DNA of 64,000 bases. It comes from Actinopolymorpha pittospori (lineage in GTDB: Bacteria > Actinomycetota > Actinomycetes > Propionibacteriales > Actinopolymorphaceae). Each line of letters begins with the position of its first letter. Positions within the stretch are counted from its first letter, which is position 1. The stretch is from assembly GCF_014873875.1 (NCBI RefSeq), contig NZ_JADBEM010000001.1, positions 620,001 to 684,000 on the forward strand. The letters run 5' to 3'. The position numbers and the translations under genes are program-made. This document shows, one piece after another, positions 24,627 through 31,999 of this stretch. The notes below the pieces were generated by a model that saw nothing but the letters and a program-made list of their open reading frames with translations, had not been told where the DNA came from and did not search any database.

Positions 24627-25330
24627 TCCACGAGGTCGACGAGGGACTCCGGCGGCTGCTCGCCGAGAACGCTCTGGAGGCGTCGGGCATCGAGGTGGTC
24701 TTCGACGCCCCCACCCGTGACTGGGCGGCCCGCCGCACCGCCCCCACCGTCTGCGTCTTCCTCTACGACATCCGGGAGGACGCCACCCGGCGCGGCAGCG
24801 GCGCCGGGGAGGTGCACGACGAGGACGGGCACCTCGTCGCCCGGCGCTCCCCGCCCCGCTGGTTCCAGCTGACCTACCTGGTCACCGCGTGGGCGAGCCG
24901 CCCACAGGACGAGCACCGGCTGCTGTCCCAGGTGTTGGCGACTCTGGTGGCCACCGACACCCTGCCCGCCCGCCTGCTCACCGGCACGCTCGCCGACCTG
25001 GGCCTGACGGTGGGACTGGACACCGCCGGCGCCCTGGCGGACGCGCCGGCAGCCGCCGACGTGTGGTCGGCGCTCGGCGGTGAGCTGAAGGCATCCCTCG
25101 GCGTACGGGTCCAGGCCCCGCTCGCCGGGGTGACCAAGGCCGCCGCGCCGCCCGTCACCGAGGGCCTCGTCGTCCGCACCGCCGCCGCGCGGACGGGCGA
25201 GGAGGCGAGCCCCGGCCGCCGGCTGCGCTACACCGAGGTCGGCGACCCCGGCGGCGACGGCTTCACCGGCCCGCGCGAACGGCCGGCCGCACCGGGGCGG
25301 AGGCGACGCAGAGGGGATCGGCAGCCGTGA
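24623..25330 (+). CDS. DUF4255 eCIS protein (Pvc16/Afp16-like cap)
   Basis: A 235-residue protein with the DUF4255 fold at 1-190: IHEVDEGLRRLLAENALEAS, then a central beta segment (VCVFLYDIREDATRRGSGAG) and the typical WFQLTYLVTAWASRPQDEHR with LLSQVLATL. In Afp/PVC systems the homologue caps the distal end of tube and sheath and fixes particle length. The C-terminus is a basic tail. The GTG overlaps the propeller stop, and its own stop overlaps the ATPase start (GTGA), so the three are coupled. Confidence 0.88.
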   Translation: MIHEVDEGLRRLLAENALEASGIEVVFDAPTRDWAARRTAPTVCVFLYDIREDATRRGSGAGEVHDEDGHLVARRSPPRWFQLTYLVTAWASRPQDEHRLLSQVLATLVATDTLPARLLTGTLADLGLTVGLDTAGALADAPAAADVWSALGGELKASLGVRVQAPLAGVTKAAAPPVTEGLVVRTAAARTGEEASPGRRLRYTEVGDPGGDGFTGPRERPAAPGRRRRRGDRQP

Positions 25331-27468
25331 CGTACACCGTGGAGCCGGAGGCCCGTGCGGAACCGGAGGCCGGACGGGGACCGGCGCTCGGCATGGATCC
25401 GGGGGCCGGTGTGGATCCGTTGTGGGAGCGGCTCGGTGCCGTCGAGGCGCGGGTGCGCGAGGTCGTCGCCTCGCGGCGGGCCGTCGACCCCGATCCGGAC
25501 GATCCCTACCGGGGCCAGTACCTCACCCCCGAGGCGGCGGTGCGGATCCTGGACGAGCTGGGTGGGCTCGGGATGCCCGCGCAGGACCTCTGGCTGCCGC
25601 CGGACGGCTCCCGACTCGACCTGCTCCTGCGGCGGTTCGGGCTCTCACCAATCGATCTCGATCTGCTGCTGGTCGCGCTGGCGCCCGACCTGGACGCCCG
25701 CTTCGAGCGGCTCTACGGCTATCTCAACGACGATCTGACCCGGCGCCGGCCCACCGTCGGGCTCGCGCTGGAGCTGTGCGGGCTGGGCGGGGCGTCGGCC
25801 GCGCGGTTCCGGCTCGCGCCCGGGGCGCCGCTCGTCGCGCACGGCCTGGTGGAGATCACCGACGCCGAACGGCCGCCGCTGTCGCGGGTGGTGGCCGTTC
25901 CCGACCGGGTCACCGCGCATCTGCTAGGCGACACGCGGCCCGACGCGCGGCTGGCCGGGCTCCTCGCAGAGGTCCGGGAGGACCCGACCGCCGAGGGCGC
26001 CGACCGGGCAGCGGCAGCGGCCGGAACCGGGCATGTCCATCTGCGCAGCCGGGGCGGTGACGCCGAGGGGCTGGCCGTCGCCGGACTGCGCGCGGCCGGT
26101 CTGCGCCCGCTCGTCCTGGACACGGTGGCGCTGGCCCGGCGCCCGGCCGATGTGCCCGCGCTCGCCCGGGTGATCGCCCTCGAAGCCCAGCTGACCGGGG
26201 CCGGGGTGGTCCTCGGCCCGCTGGCCGCGCTGCCGGACGAACCAGCCGAACGGGCCCGCACGCTCTCCTCGTTGTGCGCCGCGCTGCGGGGCGTCCCGCT
26301 CCTCACCCACGACACGATCGGCTGGGACCCGGCCTGGGCGGCGCACACCCCAGTCGTGCTGAGCGTCGACGCGGCGTCCCCGGCGCGGCAGGCCGAACGG
26401 TGGCGGCACGCGCTGGAGTCGGCGGCCGGGGAGACCGTGAACGGTGACCTCTCGACGGGGCGCACCTCGCCCGGGGACGTCCAGGGGCTCGCCCTGGCCG
26501 TCGCCGCACACCGGCTGGACTCCGGGCAGTTACGCCGAGCCGCCGACGCGGCCGTGCGCACGGCCGCCCTCGACGGACGGCCGGTGGGGCCCGACGATCT
26601 GCAGAGCGCCGTACGGGCGCAGAACGGCGCGGGGCTCGACCGGCTCGCCCGGCGGGTGGAGCCCGGGGTCGGCTGGGACGACCTGGTGCTGCCGCCGACC
26701 ACCCACCGACGGCTGCGGGAACTCGCGTTGCGGGCCCGTCACCGCGAGCAGGTGCTCGGGGGGTGGGGGATGCGGCCCGGCGGTGGCCGGGGGCGCGGGG
26801 TCATCGCGCTGTTCGCCGGCGAGTCGGGGACCGGGAAGACCATGTCCGCCGAGGTCGTCGCCGCGGACCTGGGCATGGACCTGTACGTCGTCGACCTGTC
26901 CACGGTCGTCGACAAGTACATCGGGGAGACCGAGAAGAACCTGGAGCGGATCTTCACCGAGGCGTCGGCCGTCAACGCGGTGCTGCTCTTCGACGAGGCC
27001 GACGCGATCTTCGGCAAGCGCTCCGACGTCAAGGACGCCCACGACCGGCACGCCAACATCGAATCGGCGTATCTGCTCCAGCGCATGGAGTCCTTCGACG
27101 GCATCGCCGTGCTCACCACCAACCTGCGGGCCAACCTGGACGAGGCGTTCACCCGCCGCCTCGACGTCGTCGCGGACTTCCCGATGCCCGACGCCGGTCA
27201 GCGCCTCGCCCTGTGGGACCGGTGCCTGGGCGACCGCCTGCCCCGCGCCGACGACCTCGACCTCGCCTTCTGCGCCGACCGCTTCGAACTGGCCGGCGGC
27301 TCGATCCGCGCCTGCGCGGTCACCGCGGCCTACCTCGCGGCCGAGTCCGGCAGCCCGCTCACCATGCGGCAGCTGGTGACGGCGATCGCCCAGGAGTACC
27401 GCAAGCTGGGACGGCTGGTCCTGGAGGGCGAGTTCGGGCCTTACCTGGCGGACGCCCTCGAGGCCTGA
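25327..27468 (+). CDS. AAA+ ATPase of the eCIS (Pvc15/Afp15-like)
   Basis: A 713-residue protein. The N-terminal half is the helical eCIS-specific region (GQYLTPEAAVRILDELGGLG; GLSPIDLDLLLVALAPDLDA) plus a degenerate ATPase-like part. The C-terminal AAA+ module has Walker A GESGTGKT (498-505), Walker B LLFDEAD (D556, E557), sensor-1 TTN and the arginine-finger region FTRRLDVVADFP. All contractile injection systems of the PVC/Afp type carry this ATPase, which is needed for particle assembly or cargo handling. It is the last gene of the rightward accessory operon and meets the leftward cargo gene with a 6-bp gap and no visible terminator. Confidence 0.93.
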   Translation: MTYTVEPEARAEPEAGRGPALGMDPGAGVDPLWERLGAVEARVREVVASRRAVDPDPDDPYRGQYLTPEAAVRILDELGGLGMPAQDLWLPPDGSRLDLLLRRFGLSPIDLDLLLVALAPDLDARFERLYGYLNDDLTRRRPTVGLALELCGLGGASAARFRLAPGAPLVAHGLVEITDAERPPLSRVVAVPDRVTAHLLGDTRPDARLAGLLAEVREDPTAEGADRAAAAAGTGHVHLRSRGGDAEGLAVAGLRAAGLRPLVLDTVALARRPADVPALARVIALEAQLTGAGVVLGPLAALPDEPAERARTLSSLCAALRGVPLLTHDTIGWDPAWAAHTPVVLSVDAASPARQAERWRHALESAAGETVNGDLSTGRTSPGDVQGLALAVAAHRLDSGQLRRAADAAVRTAALDGRPVGPDDLQSAVRAQNGAGLDRLARRVEPGVGWDDLVLPPTTHRRLRELALRARHREQVLGGWGMRPGGGRGRGVIALFAGESGTGKTMSAEVVAADLGMDLYVVDLSTVVDKYIGETEKNLERIFTEASAVNAVLLFDEADAIFGKRSDVKDAHDRHANIESAYLLQRMESFDGIAVLTTNLRANLDEAFTRRLDVVADFPMPDAGQRLALWDRCLGDRLPRADDLDLAFCADRFELAGGSIRACAVTAAYLAAESGSPLTMRQLVTAIAQEYRKLGRLVLEGEFGPYLADALEA

Positions 27469-27474
27469 GAGACC

Positions 27475-29064
27475 TCAGGCGTCGGAGGCCTTCTTCCACT
27501 TGGCGCCCACTTTCTCCCACCGTTTGAGGACGGGCGGGGAGAGTATCGCGCCTCCGTACTCCTTTTCGTGAAGGCGCTGCGCCTCCCTCAGCTTGTCCGC
27601 AACGGCCCCCCAGTCGACGGTGGGCGCGTTCGCCAAGCTCAGTGCGTCCTTCAGCTCGCTCGACCGTGGCGTCATCGCGCCCTCAGGCGTGTAGTTGAAG
27701 TCGGTTCCGGATCCCGGGTCGCCTCTCCTCGTGTCACTGGCCGGTCCCATTTCCAGGTTGGCCGGCATGTTGTGCAGGGCCTTTTTGTTCGCCGCGCCCG
27801 AGTCGAGTACCGTCCGTACCTCATCCAGGAACTCGAACAGCGGTTCCGCGTTCGCCTTGTCCCTCTCGGCCGAGGCGAGTACAGCGTCCAACTCGCTCTG
27901 GGAGATCTTGTGATGGAGGGTTGTCTTGTCGCCCCAGATCGGATGCTCCACCCGCATGTCCGCATGTGCCGACCTGACCGCGCTCGCCGCCCAGTCGCTG
28001 CTGCCGCCGCCCGTACGATCGAACCCGGACGCGTGTTTAGCGATTTCGATCTCCTTGAGGAGATCTCCCATCAATGACTTGTCACGTTTTGCTTCGTCCA
28101 GCGTCCAAAGTTCCCTTTCGGGATCGATGCCGATCCGTATGAGGATGTACTCCTTCTCGTTCTGCTCCTTTGCCTTGAATTCTTCGCTGCATCCCTCGAA
28201 GTACTCCATTATTTCCTCGAACACGGTCTTCGAGGAAGTGGCCGCTGCCGCGGGTGGCTGACCCCCCGCCTGCTTTTTCGACTGCTTCTTCTTGCGGGGC
28301 ATGCGCTGCACCTCGGCCAACGCATCGTTCGTCCGATGCGTGGCGTCGGCGGTGTGGTCCGCGGCCGAGCGCCGAACGTCCGCTCCGCCCCGCATCACCT
28401 GCTCGGCCTTGCGTTCGGCCGACCCTTCGAACCGGTCAGAGGGGTCGCTGATGCTCAGGCCGCTGCCGTCGTCGGTACCGGCCACAGCCCCCGCACGCTG
28501 CTGGCGGACGTGTTCCAGTTCGTGCGCGAGGGTCTTCTTGTCGATCGTGCCGCGGAACACGATGTGACGGGTGCCGGTGGTGTACGCCTCGGCACCGACC
28601 GCCTCGGCGGAACGCCGGGCAGCGGCGCCGGTGTGGACAGCGACGTCGGAGAAGTCCTCGCCCGAGAAGCGGGCTTCCATCTCCCGCTGCAGCGGGGCGG
28701 GCAGTCGGCTGCCGGCGGACCACACCACGGAGTTCACCGCGTCGGCGGCGCCTGGCTGCGCCGCGGCTTCCCGGCCGTGTCCCGCGCCGTGCTGATGCTT
28801 CGAGTGAGCGTCCTCGGGCACCCCGGCGTCCGGCTGCTCCTGGGTGTTCGGCTGCTGCTGGGCGGGCGCGCTCCGAGCGCGCCGGGCGATCATGCCGGCC
28901 ACCGCGGCGTTGCCCGCGGCGCCCTGGGCGGCCTGGAGCGCAGCGGCCGTGAGCGGGGGCGGTACGGCGGCGCCGCCCGGGGACGTATCCCGTCGGGCGC
29001 CGGCCTGGCCGCGTGCCGGTTCCTGGTCCTCGCTCCGGCCGGTGCGCTGTTTGGAAGTCTGCAC
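27475..29064 (-). CDS. DUF4157 eCIS cargo with putative LHH/HNH-like nuclease C-terminus
   Basis: A 529-residue protein from GTG 29064, chosen because GAGGAGG lies about 6 nt upstream. Layout: the leader motif LQAAQGAAGNAAVAGMIA (43-60); the DUF4157 domain at 118-190 (LPAPLQREMEARFSGEDFSD, VAVHTG) with H181-ELE-H185; a VQRMP motif (252-256) and a Lys-rich stretch; then a C-terminal domain 280-529 with LHHK (383-386), HN (431-432), NL (436-437) and RRGDPGSGTDFNY. This pattern recalls LHH/HNH-type nuclease toxins, but the fold is inferred. DUF4157 marks eCIS-loaded effectors. It is the only gene of the locus core on the minus strand. It lacks a signal peptide. Confidence 0.8.
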   Translation of the reverse strand: MQTSKQRTGRSEDQEPARGQAGARRDTSPGGAAVPPPLTAAALQAAQGAAGNAAVAGMIARRARSAPAQQQPNTQEQPDAGVPEDAHSKHQHGAGHGREAAAQPGAADAVNSVVWSAGSRLPAPLQREMEARFSGEDFSDVAVHTGAAARRSAEAVGAEAYTTGTRHIVFRGTIDKKTLAHELEHVRQQRAGAVAGTDDGSGLSISDPSDRFEGSAERKAEQVMRGGADVRRSAADHTADATHRTNDALAEVQRMPRKKKQSKKQAGGQPPAAAATSSKTVFEEIMEYFEGCSEEFKAKEQNEKEYILIRIGIDPERELWTLDEAKRDKSLMGDLLKEIEIAKHASGFDRTGGGSSDWAASAVRSAHADMRVEHPIWGDKTTLHHKISQSELDAVLASAERDKANAEPLFEFLDEVRTVLDSGAANKKALHNMPANLEMGPASDTRRGDPGSGTDFNYTPEGAMTPRSSELKDALSLANAPTVDWGAVADKLREAQRLHEKEYGGAILSPPVLKRWEKVGAKWKKASDA

Positions 29065-29307
29065 CTTCTGCCTCCTCGTCGGCGCCCATGTTGCGGCTCT
29101 CCAGTTCATCGCGGGGCGAGCGGGGCGACCAGGTCCGAAGGGGCAGTGCGAGGGCAACGGTGGGTGACATCGCGACGGTCAGCCTGGGGCGTTCGTAAGG
29201 CAGATGCATTGCCCCCGGTCAGGTCCGCACGTCCCTGCCGCTCCGCCGGTACGCCGCGCCAGACTCGGCCTGGACACAGGTGACCGTAAGGACGTTAAGG
29301 AGCGAGC

Positions 29308-30861
29308 ATGCCGACGTACCTCACCCCGGGCGTGTACGTGGAGGAGGTGCAGTCCGGTGCCCGACCGATCGAAGGGGTCGGCACGGCCGTCGCCGCGTTC
29401 GTCGGCTTCGCCGAGAAGGGGCCGTTCCACGCGCCGACGCTGGTCACCAGCTGGGACCAGTACTCCCAGGTGTTCGGCGGCTTCACCGAGGGCACCTATC
29501 TCGCCCACGCGCTCTACGGGTACTTCTCCAACGGCGGCGGCGCCGCGTACGTGGTGCGCCTCGGCGGGGCCGCCGAGGTGGCCTCGGGCCCGTCGGTCAA
29601 TGGCGGTCGGCAGCCGAAGGCGATTCAGCCGGTCGAACTCGGCGGCTTCCTGATCGCGGCCAAGCCGGGCGTGACCGGGGTGTCGGTCGAGGTCGCCGAC
29701 GCTGAGGGCGAGAACCCGCCGGAGGACCGCTTCAAGCTCCTGGTCCGCCGGGGCGACCAGGTCGTGGAGACCTACGAGGCCTCCACCCGCAAGAACGTCA
29801 AGGGCTACCTGGTCACCCAGGCCCGCGCCTCCAAGCTGATCGAGGTCACTGAGCAGCAGGACGCCGCCCAGACCAGGCCCGCCGCCCAGACCCTCGCGGT
29901 CCCGGACGCCCCGGCCGCGCCCGCCGCGAACGGCTCCGGTGAGCTGGCCCGCATCGGCCCCGCCGAGTACGTCGGCGACGCGGCGGCCCGTACCGGGTTC
30001 GGCGGTCTGGAGACCATCGACGAGATCACCATGGTCGCGGTGCCCGACCTGATGGGCGCCTACCAGCGCGGCGACATCGACGCCGAGGGCGTACGCACCG
30101 TGCAGCTCGCCGTCATCTCGCACTGCGAGCAGATGAGCGACCGCGTCGCCGTCCTCGACGCGCCTCCCGGGCTCAACGCCCAGCAGGTGCGCACCTGGCG
30201 CAACGACGAGGCGGGCTACGACTCCCGCTACGCCACCCTCTACTACCCCTGGGTGCGGGTCTTCGACCCGGCCGTCGGCCGCAACACCACCGTCCCGCCG
30301 AGCGGTCACATCGCCGGTGTGTGGGCGCGCAGCGACGCCGAGCGCGGGGTGCACAAGGCCCCGGCGAACGAGGTGATCCGCGGCGCGGTCGACCTCGAAC
30401 TCCGGCTCAGCAAGGGCGAGCAGGACCTGCTCAACCCGATCGGCGTGAACTGCATCCGCGCCTTCCCCGGCCGCGGCGTCCGGATCTGGGGCGCGCGCAC
30501 CCTGTCCTCCGACCCGGCCTGGCGCTACCTCAACGTGCGCCGCCTCTTCAACTACCTGGAGGAGTCCATCCTCCTGGGCACCCAGTGGGTCGTGTTCGAG
30601 CCCAACGACGACCGGCTGTGGTCCAGCATCCGCCGCAACGTCACCGCGTTCCTCACCGAGGAATGGCGCCGCGGCGCGCTGTTCGGCCGGACCGCCGACG
30701 AGGCGTTCTACGTCAAGTGCGACCGCGACAACAACCCGCAGGAGTCCATCGACCAGGGCCGGGTCGTCTGCGAGATCGGCGTCTCGCCGGTCAAGCCCGC
30801 CGAGTTCGTGGTCTTCCGGCTGGCTCAGTTCTCCGACACGACCAGCCTCATCGACGAGTGA
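29308..30861 (+). CDS. Contractile tail sheath protein (eCIS)
   Basis: A 517-residue sheath subunit. The N-terminus MPTYLTPGVYVEEVQSGARP IEGVGTAVAAFVGFAEKGP is the classic handshake arm and first strand of phage-tail/PVC sheaths. The C-terminal third (NPIGVNCIRAFPGRGVRIWG ARTLSSDPAWRYLNVRRLFN ... LTEEWRRGALFG ... EIGVSPVKPAEFVVFRL) is the conserved sheath core. AAGGAG lies 7 nt before ATG 29308. It polymerises around the tube and contracts on firing. Only one sheath gene is present, whereas Afp has three. It starts the structural operon. Confidence 0.96.
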   Translation: MPTYLTPGVYVEEVQSGARPIEGVGTAVAAFVGFAEKGPFHAPTLVTSWDQYSQVFGGFTEGTYLAHALYGYFSNGGGAAYVVRLGGAAEVASGPSVNGGRQPKAIQPVELGGFLIAAKPGVTGVSVEVADAEGENPPEDRFKLLVRRGDQVVETYEASTRKNVKGYLVTQARASKLIEVTEQQDAAQTRPAAQTLAVPDAPAAPAANGSGELARIGPAEYVGDAAARTGFGGLETIDEITMVAVPDLMGAYQRGDIDAEGVRTVQLAVISHCEQMSDRVAVLDAPPGLNAQQVRTWRNDEAGYDSRYATLYYPWVRVFDPAVGRNTTVPPSGHIAGVWARSDAERGVHKAPANEVIRGAVDLELRLSKGEQDLLNPIGVNCIRAFPGRGVRIWGARTLSSDPAWRYLNVRRLFNYLEESILLGTQWVVFEPNDDRLWSSIRRNVTAFLTEEWRRGALFGRTADEAFYVKCDRDNNPQESIDQGRVVCEIGVSPVKPAEFVVFRLAQFSDTTSLIDE

Positions 30862-30899
30862 TCCGCGGATCCGGGGCAAGGAAAGGTTGACAGACAGTC

Positions 30900-31340
30900 A
30901 TGGCAACGGGCGATGCTCTTTCCACACACGTCTTCGGCGTGCAGCTCGGCGGATACCTGGTGGAGTCCATCCAGGAGATCAGCGGCTTCACCGTCGAGGA
31001 GGATGTCGTAGAGGTCAAGCAGGTCAGCGCGGAGGGCAAGCAGATCATCCGCAAGCAGCCGGGTGCCCGGCAGGCCGGCGAGATCACGATCACCCGGGGA
31101 CTCGACCAGAGCAGCGAGTTCACCCAGTGGATCAAGGAGACCCTGAACAACGGGGCCGTCTCGACCGCTCGGCAGAACCTCACCATCGAGATCAAGGACA
31201 CCGAGGGCAACACGGTCCGCCGTATCCAGCTCATGCAGGGCTGGGCCTCCAAGTGGGAGGGCCCCTCGCTGAAGGCCGGCGAGTCCTCCCCTGCCACCGA
31301 GTCCGTCACGATCACGTTCGAGGAGATCGTCGTCGAATGA
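30900..31340 (+). CDS. Inner tube protein 1 (eCIS)
   Basis: A 146-residue Hcp-like/T4 gp19-like tube subunit: FGVQLGGYLVESIQEISGFT, VEEDVVEVKQVSAEGKQIIR, the tube-family strand GEITITRGLDQSSEFTQWIK and the end GPSLKAGESSPATESVTITFE. Tube proteins stack as hexamers inside the sheath and carry cargo in the lumen. It lies 38 bp after the sheath. Its stop overlaps the next start (ATGA). Confidence 0.95.
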   Translation: MATGDALSTHVFGVQLGGYLVESIQEISGFTVEEDVVEVKQVSAEGKQIIRKQPGARQAGEITITRGLDQSSEFTQWIKETLNNGAVSTARQNLTIEIKDTEGNTVRRIQLMQGWASKWEGPSLKAGESSPATESVTITFEEIVVE

Positions 31341-31840
31341 GACGCCGTACGGTGACGGCGGGCAACTTGGAGGACCTCCTCCAGGTCACGGCGCCCGCCC
31401 CGGCGCCGGAACAGGCGGCGGCCCCCACTCCGGCCGCCGCCCCGCCGAGCCGTGACGACCACGACAACGGGCTGCGCACCGAGTTCGAGTTCGAACTGCC
31501 CCGCGGCTACGTCGACGAGACGGGCACCGTGCACCGGCACGGCTCGATGCGGCTCGCCACCGCCCGCGACGAACTGCGTCCGCAGATCGACCTGCGGGTC
31601 AAGGAGAACCCCGCGTATCTGAGCGTGGTGCTGCTGAGCCAGGTCATCACCCGACTCGGCACCGTCACCGACGTGCACGCCGGGATCGTCGAGCGGATGT
31701 ACGCCACCGACGTGGCGTTCCTCCAGGACTTCTACCGACGCGTCAACAGCGAGGGTCACACCCGCGCGGCGGTCACCTGTCCGCACTGCGAGGGCGCCTT
31801 CGAGGTCGACCTCTCGGGTGGGCGCCTGGGGGAATCGTGA
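31337..31840 (+). CDS. Small eCIS assembly protein with C-terminal zinc-knuckle-like motif
   Basis: A 167-residue protein. After a Pro/Ala-rich N-terminus (about 20-40), the core EFEFELPRGYVDETGTVHRH and ELRPQIDLRVKENPAYLSVV LLSQVITRLGTV resembles phage tail assembly chaperone-type proteins conserved after the tube gene in eCIS loci. The end has CPHCEGAFEVDL, half of a zinc knuckle. The ATG overlaps the tube stop, and its stop overlaps the GTG of the next gene. A role in tube or sheath assembly is inferred from position. Confidence 0.7.
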   Translation: MRRRTVTAGNLEDLLQVTAPAPAPEQAAAPTPAAAPPSRDDHDNGLRTEFEFELPRGYVDETGTVHRHGSMRLATARDELRPQIDLRVKENPAYLSVVLLSQVITRLGTVTDVHAGIVERMYATDVAFLQDFYRRVNSEGHTRAAVTCPHCEGAFEVDLSGGRLGES

Positions 31841-31995
31841 CGTACGCCCTTCCCCGGCTCCGGGAGGAGATCGCGTACATCGCCTACCACTTCCACTGGG
31901 AGCGCGCGGAGATCCTCGATCTCACGCATGGTGAACGCCAGCAGTGGGTGGCCGAGATCGCCCGTATCAACACCCGTATGAACGAAAGCGGTTGA
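31837..31995 (+). CDS. DUF6760-type small eCIS protein
   Basis: A 52-residue protein from GTG 31837, overlapping the previous stop (GTGA). Its sequence YALPRLREEIAYIAYHFHWE followed by EILDLTHGERQQWVAEIARI matches the small conserved protein (DUF6760-like, 'EEIAYIAYHFHW') found directly after the tail assembly gene in eCIS and phage-like systems. It resembles the second product of tail assembly chaperone pairs. Separate overlapping genes rather than a programmed frameshift express the pair here. Very short but strongly supported by motif and coupling. Confidence 0.8.
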   Translation: MTYALPRLREEIAYIAYHFHWERAEILDLTHGERQQWVAEIARINTRMNESG

Positions 31996-31999
31996 GCAG

